64,000 bases of DNA from the NCBI RefSeq assembly GCF_000208745.1, contig NC_030854.1, positions 4,493,611 through 4,557,610 of the forward strand. The letters are read 5' to 3'. This stretch comes from Theobroma cacao. Its lineage: Eukaryota > Streptophyta > Magnoliopsida > Malvales > Malvaceae. A program made the translations under genes and the position numbers. Positions 12,354 to 26,374 of this stretch are shown here, piece after piece (within the stretch, counting starts at the first letter, position 1; each line of letters begins with the position of its first letter). The notes under the pieces are model-generated. The model saw only the letters and a program-made list of their open reading frames with translations. It did not search any database and had not been told where the DNA came from.

Positions 12354-13028
12354 TCAGAGCACTTTGAGAATGTCTTCAGCCCCGCTGAAAGTAAAAGCAC
12401 CACCTTCCTCCAAATTAAGAACCTTAACGACTCCATTTTCAGCCAAAAGCGCGTATCTTCGGGAGCGGACTCCGAGCCCAACGGGCTTATCACTCAAATC
12501 CAATTCACACCCAATTTTCTTCGTGAACTCCCCATTCCCATCAGATAACAACAGAACCTCGTCGTTAATCCCCAGATTCTCCTTCCACGCACGCATCACA
12601 AACGAGTCGTTCACCGACACGCAGGCAATGGTATCGACCCCTTTGGCTTTGAGCTCCCCCGATTTTTCGACGAAGCCCGGGAGGTGCTTTTGGGAACAGG
12701 TGGGAGTGAAAGCGCCCGGAACGGCGAAGAGGACGACTTTTTTGCCAGCGGTTAGGGAGGAGACTGAGGTGGTTTGGAGTTCTCCGTCGGCGTCGAAGTA
12801 GGAGAGGGTTGCGTCGGGAAGCTTGTCTCCGACGGAGATTGAGGCGGAGATTTGTGTTGTTTTGGTGGAAAAGGAAATGGGTTTTGAAGGGCGGCGGTGG
12901 AGGTTGAGGGAACGGGGAGAAAAGGAGAGTTTCGAGGAAAAGGATTTAGGGTAAAGTTTGGTGGTGGTAGCGGAAAAAGAGAGGACGGTTGGCGAGAGAA
13001 ACCTTGAGACTGTTAAGGAAGCTGCCAT
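12354..13028 (-). CDS. PRXIIE: Chloroplast type II peroxiredoxin (PRXIIE)
   Basis: Thiol peroxidase that reduces H2O2 and alkyl hydroperoxides in plastids using glutaredoxin or thioredoxin. Intronless, 224 aa. Residues 1-61 are Ser/Arg/Lys-rich without acidic residues, a typical plastid transit peptide; the mature part starts near [11 protein letters not shown]. The peroxidatic cysteine is C111 in PGAFTPTC. The second conserved cysteine, C136 in IACVSVND, lies exactly 25 residues later, as in type II enzymes. The active-site Arg region is seen in VRSRRYALL. The C-terminus (DILKVL) is family-like. The open frame extends 36 codons further upstream but without an ATG, so the MAAS start is used. 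The coding region is clearly GC-richer than its surroundings. It faces the PPR gene tail to tail. The class is certain; the plastid isoform is inferred from the long presequence. Confidence 0.95.
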   Translation of the reverse strand: MAASLTVSRFLSPTVLSFSATTTKLYPKSFSSKLSFSPRSLNLHRRPSKPISFSTKTTQISASISVGDKLPDATLSYFDADGELQTTSVSSLTAGKKVVLFAVPGAFTPTCSQKHLPGFVEKSGELKAKGVDTIACVSVNDSFVMRAWKENLGINDEVLLLSDGNGEFTKKIGCELDLSDKPVGLGVRSRRYALLAENGVVKVLNLEEGGAFTFSGAEDILKVL

Positions 13029-13143
13029 TGTTAATGGAAGTATAAAGAGAGAAGAGCGAATAAAAGATTGAGGTTTGTGTGGGCGTTTTGGTTTGGAGGT
13101 GGGATTCCTTTTTTTGGAAGAGGGCGGAGGGAACAAAGGAAGT

Positions 13144-13149
13144 CACGTG
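13144..13149 (-). promoter_or_regulatory. G-box (CACGTG) in the PRXIIE promoter or leader
   Basis: A perfect palindromic CACGTG within GTCACGTGAG, about 116 bases upstream of the PRXIIE ATG. G-boxes bind bZIP and bHLH factors acting in light and stress responses, plausible for a plastid antioxidant gene. Function is inferred from the motif only. Confidence 0.4.
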
Positions 13150-13821
13150 AGAAGAAGAGGGTCAGTGATTATTTCTTTGTTGGGAGGTTGCCAGGTTTGA
13201 TGATAATGTTTTCCTTTTTCTTTTTTTTTTTTTCTTCGTAGGAGGAACTGTGTCCGGTAACTAGGGAAGGGAATATACATGGAAACAAGACTTAAAAAAT
13301 TTAGTAGTAACTGTATTACTTATTTTCTTGATAAATTAGCAATGTGATTTTTAAAAGGTTGTAAATGGAAATTTACCATAGATTAGGTGTCATTGAGCAA
13401 GATATATAATTACAAAATTAAAAAGAAGCGAGCAATTACGAGTTGGTTAAATGATTCTGCGGTGGGCAAAATTGGAATTTAATCCTAGGCTCTGAAATAT
13501 TTTTTACATTAACAAAGAAAAAGTGTACTACCTATTAACATTGTTATATATATAAAATCTTTCACGGAGCACTTCCCTATAGTGTTGCTGTTAGCCGGGG
13601 CAGACATTAATTAACATCTTTGAATTTGGCTCATTTATCAAATTATACTTCAAGTAGGTTGATACTTGAACCTTGAATATTTTAATTGTGAGCACCCAGA
13701 CGTGGCCTGCTGAATGATAAAGACTAAACAATTTTTAATCTTAAACGCAGGAGAAAACAAATTGACAAATTGATGTGCATCCCATTCCCATATGCCAGGG
13801 CCGCCTAGCAACCTTTCAAAG

Positions 13822-13920
13822 CAGCGTAATTACACTTTTACACCAGTCACATGACCTTCACCTGTCAGTTAAGGCTCCTGAGAACCTGGACCAGCGTGAT
13901 TACACTTTTACACCAGTCAC
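13822..13920 (+). repeat. 29-bp direct repeat pair
   Basis: Copies at 13822-13850 and 13892-13920 differ by one base (A/G) and begin 70 bp apart. Both contain TACACTTTTACACCAGTCAC. The second copy abuts an inverted repeat at 13920-13951. They are too widely spaced to be an ordinary microsatellite. Confidence 0.8.
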
Positions 13921-13951
13921 TTTTTTATAATCAACCTGAATTATAAAAAAG
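13920..13951. repeat. Perfect 12-bp inverted repeat with 8-base loop
   Basis: The arms CTTTTTTATAAT (13920-13931) and ATTATAAAAAAG (13940-13951) are exact reverse complements and could form a hairpin. It could be a relic of a small transposon end or a transcription-terminator-like fold; nothing in the context decides. Confidence 0.6.
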
Positions 13952-16280
13952 CTCTACATATAAAGCCAAATGAAACAATTACTCAAAAACAAATTTTAAT
14001 GCTTATAATCAGTAACATTTATCAAAAAGAATTTTATTATACATAATAAGCAACGTAATTTTTAACTTATAATTTTTAATATAATAATAGCTTCAATGGG
14101 ATCAATCTATAAGAGAAAAAGGTCGATGAAAATTTCCTAAGCTCGAGAAGACTCTAAGATATTTTACATGAATCAACTTAACTTTTTCCATTAACTTATA
14201 AAATATTTAAACAATGAAAAACCCTACAAAAACTTTTCAACCTTACTTAAAAAGGAAGCCTAGTCAACCCACGCGTAGCCGTGGCCCAAGTGCTTTAGTG
14301 TGCATCGGCATTTTGTTCCGAATTAGGAGCCCTGATATTGGGCTGGGCCGTCCATGTTGAGCTGATCCCCGTAAGATGTAAAACTTCCTGCGCAGACAGT
14401 TGCTTCCTTGCTTCTGGAATTGTACGGTAGAATTACTCGAAATAAAAAAATCAATTAACACTAGGGAAAATTTGACATTAGTGGAAAAATATTGTGACAG
14501 TGTGCTACTATATAACAGCCTCCTTACGATGTAACGACAACATTGTTGTCTGCCTAAAGGCCCAAAGGGTTTTTTAATCAGGAATGGGGCCTTGAATGCA
14601 TCGATATGTTAGAAAAGCAAGGTCGCAAAATAGCTTGCTAACGGCCTGTACCAACAAAGCTTCAAACTTCAAGGAGTTCGATCACTTCAAAATGATCAAC
14701 AATCCTATCAATTATATAATATTGATTGGGTGCCATACGGACTCACTAAAAGGCATACATATCTTGGCATGGAATCTGCTAAATTGTTGACAAACGAGAG
14801 GAAGTCATGTGAGTTTTGAATACTAGTAGTACAAAAGTATATGCCTGATTGATTCTCTTTTGCAGTAGTAGTAGTAGCAGCAGTAGGTGCCCAGGGTTAG
14901 GTGAGCTCATGTGAATGATTCGGGGCATAAATTAGAACGGGGACAAAAAAGCTTCTTGCTCCCAAGTTATGAAGTAATTTTCACGCTTTTTAGTTCAAAA
15001 GTGCAACATGAAACAATGCAGCACCTTGCGCGAAAAAGACACCCACGCTTACAATAGGAGGCCAAAAATTTTCAGCCATAAGTTCGCAACATTATTAATT
15101 ACAATATTTTGGGTCCAAATATTTGACATCAGATTAATAATTAAAAGCACAATTACGAACTATAATGTGAAAAGAAAAAAGAAATCAGACATGGTAACCG
15201 AATTATAAGCTATTATTATACTTGAATTCGAATGGAAAGAGAAATGTGGAAGTGATTAAGACCCATCAACCAAAAACAAATGCAGATGTAGACAGTAACG
15301 ATTGTAGTATCGCCGCTGACAGGTTCATCGTCATCGAACATGTGGGAATACATAAAACAATAAAAAAAAAATATAAAAATTTTAAGAGCTGAATGCCAAA
15401 ACAAACAATTAACCTACTGGATTTTTTTCCTCCTTTTGATAAATAATTGACTTTATTGGATGGCATTAATCTACTTTTATCTTTTATTAAAGAAAAATTC
15501 ATGTTTTCGAATCAAAAATGATTATTAATTCTAACTATAGGAAGACTTTGCTTTGTGATTCGTAATGCTCAGATCCAGAAAAGTGATAAACAAATAAACT
15601 TCGAATCGTGCAGTTATTTTTGTCGGCTCAGAAAAATACATATCAGAACTCAATCTAAAGCATTTGTTGGAGCTGGCAGGGGAATAAAATAAAAAACAAG
15701 GGGCAAATGCTGACCTATTTGAAACAATCCACAAAACTCATGCCTTTGTAAACAAAATAGTCAAAAAGAATTAAAGAAAAACAATGTTCGACTCTAATTG
15801 GCCTTTTTGTGTTTTTTCTTTTCCATTTCCATCAATGGATAGGTTGACTAACAGACAATAGAACCTGAAACCTACAACGCTGGAAATATCGCATTAGGCT
15901 AAACACGTGACACTTTTAACAGAACAGCCTAAGCATAGTACAATTGTTTTGGTGCTTATTTTCCTTAATTTATTTAAAACCTTTTTCAAATTAAATGCCA
16001 ATGTTTTCATTTGTTTGCCATTTTACTTGGACAATAAGCCGAAAACAAAGAATTTTCAGGTGAACCCACCGAACCAAATTTGTAGGCCTTTTTGACAATT
16101 TTACCACAGAGCATGCGCATCCGGTCCACCAAAACAACAACCCAAAGAAAGACAGTTTAAACCGGTGCTCCTCACATGTCTTGTATTTTTTTCTCCTGCT
16201 TGAATCTAACAAAGGCGAAAATCCAATGGCTACTGTATTTTTTGTTTGAAATCAACGGCTCTCATTAACCTAATCTCCTC

Positions 16281-16287
16281 TTTATAA
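16281..16287 (+). promoter_or_regulatory. Likely TATA box of the enolase gene
   Basis: TTTATAAACACC lies about 110 bases before the ATG, followed by CT-rich leader sequence (CTCACTCTCTCTTCCCTC). A second TATA-like motif (TTATAAACCC) starts at 16309. Which one is used cannot be told. Confidence 0.5.
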
Positions 16288-16395
16288 ACACCTCACTCCA
16301 ATGTTCGCTTATAAACCCTTGTGACTAATCTCAAACCTTCCTGTGTCGTACGCTCACTCTCTCTTCCCTCTAGATCTCAGAAAAGCTTTTATCTC

Positions 16396-19862
<3,467 letters not shown>

Positions 19863-20888
19863 GAGTTTGTTGGATGATAGGTTTGCTGAGGCGGAATGGT
19901 TGTGTGCGATAGAGCTTCACATGCAATAAATAAGTGTAGCACGTAGAGTGGGTTGGACCCAAACAGTTTTCAATAATTTTGACTGAAATTTTGTTCCAAC
20001 AAACTTTTATGTTCAGACCTCTTGTCAAGCTCCACTGCTTGTTATTTCGGAAATGATGGTTCCGCTTTTTATTTACCTTTGGGGTAGAGGTAACTTTGTT
20101 ACTCGCAACTTAATCTTATGCAAGAATTTCTCGACACCACAACCTTATTTTCTTTAATTCTTGAGTACAATTCTTTATTTTCTCAGTCAATGGAGAAGTG
20201 ATTTGGATGAAATGATTCCAGTTCGACAGTGAAAATGAAAATTTTAAAAGACAAGGTTGATGAAGGGAGAACTAGAACTATTTTTCATGAAGAAATTTGT
20301 TTGGCATAATTTCTATATTATTTTAAAAAAATTTAATTAAGTTTGTATTTTTTTAATATGTTTAATCATATTTTTATAATTTTATTTTGAATTAAATAAA
20401 TTTTAATGATTAACGGTTAACTAATTGTGATTAATTTAGAACATTACATATCATTGTATTTCAGGTGATTTTGATATATCATATGGTGATGTACTATATT
20501 GATGCATTATAATTACATAATTACATGATAAGTAATATTTTAATTAATGATAATTAATTAATCATTAATTATGAGATTTTATTTGATACAAAATAAAAAC
20601 TATATGTATTTAATTGATGTGATAGAAGAAAAAAAATTATTTTGAATTCTCTTGAATAATTTAAGAATCCTTTTAAAATATTATACCAACTTATTTTCGA
20701 TCAAAAGAACAGTTGGATGAATGAGAAAAAATCTTTCTAGTTAGTAGGAAAAAGAATAGTACAAGGAGGAATGGGGTAAAATCATAATTCCAAAACAAAC
20801 TTAAGTTGAAAAGGACAATCAACAATGGTTACTTAAATCCAGGCTTTAAAGAGGTACAAAGAAAGAGTTGAAGGAAAAGCGAAGAGAT
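19863..20888. other. Intergenic: enolase 3' UTR and AT-rich DNA
   Basis: The enolase 3' UTR probably covers the first 200-300 bases. A possible MITE lies at about 20296-20800. Short ORFs here are chance. Confidence 0.5.
20296..20800. mobile_element. Possible MITE-like element with weak terminal inverted repeats
   Basis: AT-rich, non-coding. The left end (TTTGTTTGGCATAATTT) and the reverse complement of the right end (GTTTGTTTTGGAATTATGA) are imperfectly similar, and the interior is richer in A/T than both flanks. No clear target-site duplication was seen, so this is tentative. Confidence 0.3.
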
Positions 20889-20970
20889 GCAGGCTGTGGG
20901 GTTCGAACCCACGCGCACTTATGTGCAGAAGATCTTAAGTCTTCCCCCTTAACCTCTCGGGCAAACCTGC
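20889..20970 (-). tRNA. tRNA-Leu (anticodon UAA)
   Basis: 82 nt without intron. The acceptor arms GCAGGTT and AGCCTGC pair over seven bases with one G-T. The anticodon stem GAAGA/TCTTC encloses loop CTTAAGA, giving anticodon TAA. A long variable arm (TGCACATAAGTGCG) is typical of type II tRNAs such as Leu. The T arm is GTGGGTTCGAACCCCAC. The D arm contains GCCCGAGAGGTTAAGG. It reads UUA codons. It lies between the enolase and HD2 genes with no neighbouring tRNA. Confidence 0.95.
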
Positions 20971-22807
20971 GTTTGATTGCCAGGTTTATATAGAGTTACA
21001 ATAAAACTATGTTATTCCATCGACCGTGAAACGTCTTTCTGATCTTTCTATTTTTTACTTCATTGGTTTAACTGATACTTAAAGAGTCAAAATATTATGA
21101 CAAGGTGGGACTTTCAAATTATAAGGAAAGACCTATCAGCCGTTTAGCATGAATTTTAGCTTGGTAATACTAGTTATCAGAACATTCTCTAAAGATGACT
21201 ACATCCAAATCATTATTACTTGATTATCCTTATTGGTTAATTAGTTAATTAAAGTGCCAACACACTTATGACATTTTATGATAAGAGTTAGAATGATAAT
21301 TGGGACTCCCAAGGATTTGAGATGCAAAAGTAAAGTTAGTGTACCTATTTGTTTGGCTTGACTTATTTTTAATTTATTTATATTTTAAAAGGAGAAGTTA
21401 GATTAAATAATATTTTATTAGAATTCTTTCAAAAAGTAATTTTTTTAAAGAATAAAATTATAAAAAAAAGCTCTCAATAAGAGTTTTCTCTTTTTCATAT
21501 ATTTTTTTTAAAAAATTAGCTTATTAGGAGAGTTATTTTTTTTCAAAAGGATCTTATCAAAAAATACCTCCTCCCTCTTTCCCTTTCTGCTAATCATCAT
21601 TCTAGATTTTTTTTTATTCTTACAAAAATTAAAAAAAAAAATTCAAAATTCAAAACTGTATTTAAGTATTATTTCTTTTTTTTCTTTCTGTTTTGTTTTT
21701 CATTTTATTTTCCAATATTTTTTTTTTGCTTTGAAAACTTTATTTATTATTTGATATTTCTCAGTTTATTGTTTAATCCCTAAACTTCTTAACAGTGAAT
21801 TCCACATTTGAGTTAACAGTACCCAATAATCAATTTTTTTCTCTTGATTTTATTTATTTATTATTTTTAATTAATAAATATTTATTTTGTTTTATTTATT
21901 TCTTTTAATTTGAAATTTATAACTTATTTTAATAGGATTTAGTTTTTATTTTTAATTTATTCAAAATAATTTTTTTTGAAAAGAAAATAAACCCCTGACA
22001 GTAAATTCCCTATTTAACTTGCAATTTACAAAAAGGCTCTATTGCTACAAAATTAAATACTTTTTATGATAATTTTAATTAAAATTAAAATTTATATAAA
22101 TTATTTTACCAAACAATTTATCTATAAAAAAAACTTATAAAAAATAAATTTATCAAAAAACTTTAACTTAATATTAAAAGCTATTATTTTTTATAAAAAT
22201 TTTATAATATTTTTTGAACTTAGAAAAAGTTGAGCCAAACATACTCTTAAGTCTAAAAATGAATTCGTGAGACTTGCATTATACTAGTGGTTGTGCCAAC
22301 TGCCTGAGGCAATGACACTTTTGTCTTAGTTGTGAATACATCATCAATTGAGTGCTCCCTGGCAGCCATGGAATGAAGCAAAAAGTCCTTGAGGTCGGGG
22401 AGGTGGAACAGGAAACCTAATCGGAGAGAATAGTAAGACAACCCCACAGCCCTCTACAGCAAGGAGTATGTGGCCTACTGGTCCTTGAAGTTTCCCTTTT
22501 TAAGCTTTTCAACAAACATTTTTACTTTTGCTTCTAAAGCAAATACGAAGAAGAATCAAACAGAAACAGTATTTAATTCAATTCCAGATGTGGGCATGAC
22601 GCGATTTCATTTAAGTAATAGCCTTATAATTTGCAAACATTACTCTTTTCACATAGAAAGCATCATCCAAAACATAAGCCAATTTCAAAGGGCCCTACAA
22701 AGGTCAATTACATTTACTTCAAACATTTAACTAGTCAATATCCACCACTTGTCCATTCCATAGTTATCAAAATTCAAACAAAGATATTATATTGGACCGA
22801 ATCATTT
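20971..22807. other. Intergenic: AT-rich DNA with a hAT/MITE-like element, then the HD2 3' UTR
   Basis: 20971-21346 shows nothing recognisable. 21347-22246 is a probable non-autonomous transposon, listed separately. 22250-22807 is mostly the downstream region and 3' UTR of the HD2 gene; its short ORFs match no family I know. Confidence 0.5.
21347..22246. mobile_element. Non-autonomous DNA transposon (about 0.9 kb) with terminal inverted repeats
   Basis: The left terminus GTTTGGCTTGACTT (21351-21364) matches the reverse complement of the right terminus, GTTTGGCTCAACTT (22227-22240), at 12 of 14 positions. The interior is very AT-rich, without coding capacity, and contains long T and A runs. 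The GTTTGG-type ends recall hAT-derived MITEs. Flanking target-site duplication is not clear. Confidence 0.55.
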
Positions 22808-25586
22808 TTACACTGCAGCACCGTGCTTTGCCTTGGAATGAGATTGTAAAGCATTTTCAGAGCCAAATGACCTGCACAAGTTTTGAAGACATACATGATT
22901 ATTCCAAAGAATCTAAACAAAAATATAATCATAATTGGTTTAACCACTTAATAAGAAGAAGGGACAACCTGCCGCAAGACTTGCAAGGGAATGATGAACC
23001 ACCTAACTTCGGATTCTGCTTCACCTGTCCAGTGGCAGCTGATGCTTTTCCAGCTTGCTTTGAAGGGTGAGGAGTTGCAGTATGTCCACCCACTTTCTTG
23101 CCATCTGCACCAAGGACTTGCAGCTCTTTAACGATATAAATTTTTAGTTATAAAAAAACTAATAATGGTAGAAAGCGCTAGCTGGGAGAATCAGAAAAGG
23201 GGTAAGCAACCAATATATAATTGATAAATAAACAGAATGGTGCATTATGATCCCTCATTAGTCATTAAGCAATCAACATCTCCATAGGAGCACATATAAA
23301 AGGGAAAGTCTACCTGTCTTTTGCGGAGTGACCAGTTTTGCCTTCTTTTCTGGAGCAGGGGTCTTCGTAGTGGACTCTGCAGGTCTCTTCTTGCTTGGTT
23401 CAGCCTATGGAAAACCAGTCACTAGTGATTAGAACAATAAAGTCAAAACTTAGCTGAAGCCCCTCAAAGTCCTGAATCGAAACCAAAGCATATGTCCATA
23501 CCTTCTCCGGTGTCTCTTGATCCTCATCCGAACTTTCTTCGTCACTATCATCTTCATCACTGTCAGTATCATCGTCACTTTCATTCTCACCATTAACCAA
23601 CATGCCTGGTTCCTAAAATGACAGTTCGGAATAACTCTAATTAGACACGGCATTCTGTCCAAATGGGGCTATGAGGAAAACAATATAAACAGCTATATCC
23701 AAACAAGAGCTCCTACCTAGACCAAGTTAGAAACATGATACATTCAATTCAACAAATTGTCAGGTGAACAGAAATAGCAGTTTGATAAAAAGCTTAAAGA
23801 AAATATGGGAAAAACATCAAAAGATTTTCTAGATTCACAACAAGGACAGTCACGCAAAGACAACTTTAAAACTAATTTCTCTAACGTACTAGATATCATT
23901 AACAGTTTAACACCCTATTTCAAATATTCAGACTTAAGAATAACCCCTAAAAGCAAGAAGAGCTGATCAGCTGGGTATGATACTAATAGTTGCTACTTGC
24001 TAAAGATCTACCTGATCATCACTGGACTCTTCATCCTCCGCAGAAGTATCATCTTCATCCTCATCATCACTACCATCCTCTTCTTTTTTAGGTTCCACAA
24101 TCTTAACCTCTTTTGACACAGTAGGATCAGATTCTGTTGCATGAGGCTTTATGGGATTAATTGTAGGTTCAGGAAGCTCCTCTTCAGACTGAGAATCTGT
24201 GAAGTAAAAGTTGGAAATGATTGACTTATTCAAAAAATATTAACAAATATGAAATAAATAAGAAACACAAGAGCAGAATGACTTACCGCCACCTTGAGAT
24301 GTATCAACATAATACCCAGTAAAATGGACACTACCATTCTTCCAGGTATGGGACAGCTCAAATTTGTCATGCAACACCAAATCCAATGGTATCTGGGGGA
24401 ATTTCTCTTGAGAAAGTGTTCCAATTACAAACTTCTCATCATTGATTTTGAGATAGACACAGACAGTTTCATTTCCTTTTTCTTTCTTGTTATCACCAGT
24501 CACCTCACCAAGGGCAACCTGTTAGTTATACAGTGGCAAATTTCATAGAGAGATATAAATAACTCAACACACAAATAAGCATACAATAAGAGTTCCTTAA
24601 TAACCTGTGAAAGATGCAAGATCCTACTGCCATCATCCTCCAATTCAACCTCAAAGATCTGTCCATTTTTAACCTCAGCACCTACATATATATTGCCAAA
24701 TTTCAGGGGGGCAGGGGGGTTCATAATTTATTAGAGCTAAAAGCATTGAAGAATACAGTGAGAAAAAAAAACAAGAAGAAATTGTAAATATGCAACCTTA
24801 CGAAAATTTAACGTAAGATTGCCATTAAGAAATAATCACTTCAACAAGACATCATGAAACACAATCACAAGAGCAGTAGCAGAAAAAACATAATCTTAAA
24901 GGTTTCCCACAGGGTCGTTCAAATCAAAATACCAAATGAACAGACTGAAACAAACCCTTAGCTGCTGGTCATAGAAATAATCACTTAATAAGAACAACAA
25001 ACCCATTAAAATTTTTTTTTCCTCAAACCATTAAATTATACTAGCTCTTGTTGTCGCACCGAATACACTGATGGATGACTAGGTAAAAAAAGTATGACAA
25101 AAATTTTAAAAATTTCTTTTAAATAGACATGAAGCCCGAGAAAACAATTTAAAAGATAAAATCAATTTAAATTCAGAACCTAAATAACAATTCAAAGAAC
25201 TGATATATCTATAATTTTATATGCATTTTATTATGTTATTTGAACTTTATGTAATCTTATTAACATAATCATTGTCTCTTAACTTGTTTTATTAATTCCG
25301 TAAGTAACTTTATATCATAAAAGATTCCATGCCGCACTCTTATATACAATTTCTTAAAAAAAGAAAAGACCAAACTTAAAGCAAAATAATTACGAAAGCA
25401 ACAGCCTGAAAAATCAAATCTTTGTAGGAAATCAGTATCTGAACAAATGATTCGAGATGGAACAAACAAACAGAATAACCATTCAGTTCAGCCAATTTCG
25501 TAACTAGAAGAAAGATTAAGAGAAACAAAAACCATCAAAAGAATGAATTGCAAGAAAGAGACAAAAATTTTACCCCAAAACTCCAT
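22808..25586 (-). CDS. HDT: HD2-type (plant-specific) histone deacetylase, C2H2-finger form
   Basis: Nucleolar chromatin regulator of the HD2/HDT family, related to FKBP-like nucleoplasmins. Eight exons on the minus strand, 5' to 3': 25586-25574, 24681-24605, 24518-24287, 24196-24012, 23612-23502, 23404-23314, 23125-22969, 22871-22808. All are GT-AG, total 930 nt, 309 aa. It starts with the diagnostic MEFWG peptide, here split after 13 nt in a tiny first exon. The N-terminal domain has GSRILHLSQ (22-30) and a VLHDKFELSH segment. Two long Asp/Glu/Ser acidic tracts lie at about 145-169 and 178-203, followed by basic KKR and EKKAK clusters (possible NLS). The C-terminus has a complete C-x2-C-x12-H-x5-H zinc finger at 284-305. 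Members with this finger are HDT1/HD2A and HDT3/HD2C. Linkage to CSLA9 favours HDT3; that subtype is inference. Confidence 0.95.
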
Positions 25587-25609
25587 TGAGAGTGTGAGAG
25601 AAGTAATGC

Positions 25610-25618
25610 TTAGGGTTT
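25610..25618 (-). promoter_or_regulatory. telo-box in the HD2 leader or promoter
   Basis: AAACCCTAA on the minus strand, 24-32 bases upstream of the HD2 start codon. Together with a site II-type TTTGGGCCC element further up (25854-25862), this is the promoter pair found on plant ribosomal-protein and nucleolar genes, fitting an HD2 protein. Confidence 0.5.
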
Positions 25619-25853
25619 TTCCGAGCTTTTTAGATGAAATTTCCTAGGTAATATTCGGTTAAGACTTTGAACGACGGTGCGGGAAAGAGAGAGAGGGTGT
25701 GTAATTTTATAGGTAGTCGGTTAAAGGAGTGATGATTGGGGCTAGGCTGTGATTTGGTATTGCGCGAACCACCGTAAAAGACTCAGATCTGGGCCTATTG
25801 GGTCCGTTGGTTTGGGGTAATGAAGAAATTTGGACTTTCACAGATGAACCGAA

Positions 25854-25862
25854 GGGCCCAAA
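25854..25862 (-). promoter_or_regulatory. site II (TGGGCC) element upstream of HD2
   Basis: TTTGGGCCC on the minus strand, about 270 bases before the HD2 start. TCP factors bind such elements in growth-related genes. Motif evidence only. Confidence 0.4.
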
Positions 25863-26374
25863 ATTATTGGATCCAATAATTAATTAATCCGAGTTTTTAT
25901 TTCAGATAATTTTTTTTAACCTTTAAATATAAGATATTTTTGAAAATAGCCCTCTATAATTTTGATTATTTTTAGCCAAAAGATAAGGTTTTTGGATAAA
26001 AATACCTTTAGATGAAACCTTCTCAATCATGCGCACTGTCATACACGCGCATATATGTGAAAAAAATAAATATGGCTAGAATTTGGTAAAGGACAATTTG
26101 TTTTTTTTTTTGTTAACTAGAAGTTCTCGTAGGGCCCAACTATCCTGTTAAAGTTTATTAATAAAGAAATAAAAGGTACATAACGGAGGGGGACATAAAA
26201 CTGTACCTCTAAAGTTACAAGAATTATGAAAATTTTAATATCTATTAACGGCTCCACTTTATGTGCATGTTGCCTTGAATGCAACAATAAGAGAAGTTCC
26301 CATTTTAACATGATACTAAGAAACAGTAAAAATAAATTAAAAGCATTAATCCTTTACATTTATTTAAAACAAAC

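Larger units (their letters stand above)
13029..16395. other. Intergenic between PRXIIE and enolase (divergent promoters)
   Basis: No gene recognised in either strand. Contains a 29-bp near-perfect direct repeat (13822-13850 and 13892-13920), a hairpin immediately after it, an AT-rich stretch at 13950-14260 resembling transposon debris, a short (GTA)n/(GCA)n microsatellite near 14864-14887, and a G-box CACGTG at 15904-15909 about 490 bases before the enolase start. Confidence 0.5.

Noticed and set aside
12354..13136. 260-aa version of the peroxiredoxin
   Set aside because: The upstream extension starts at a TTG; the first ATG gives a normal plastid precursor of 224 aa.
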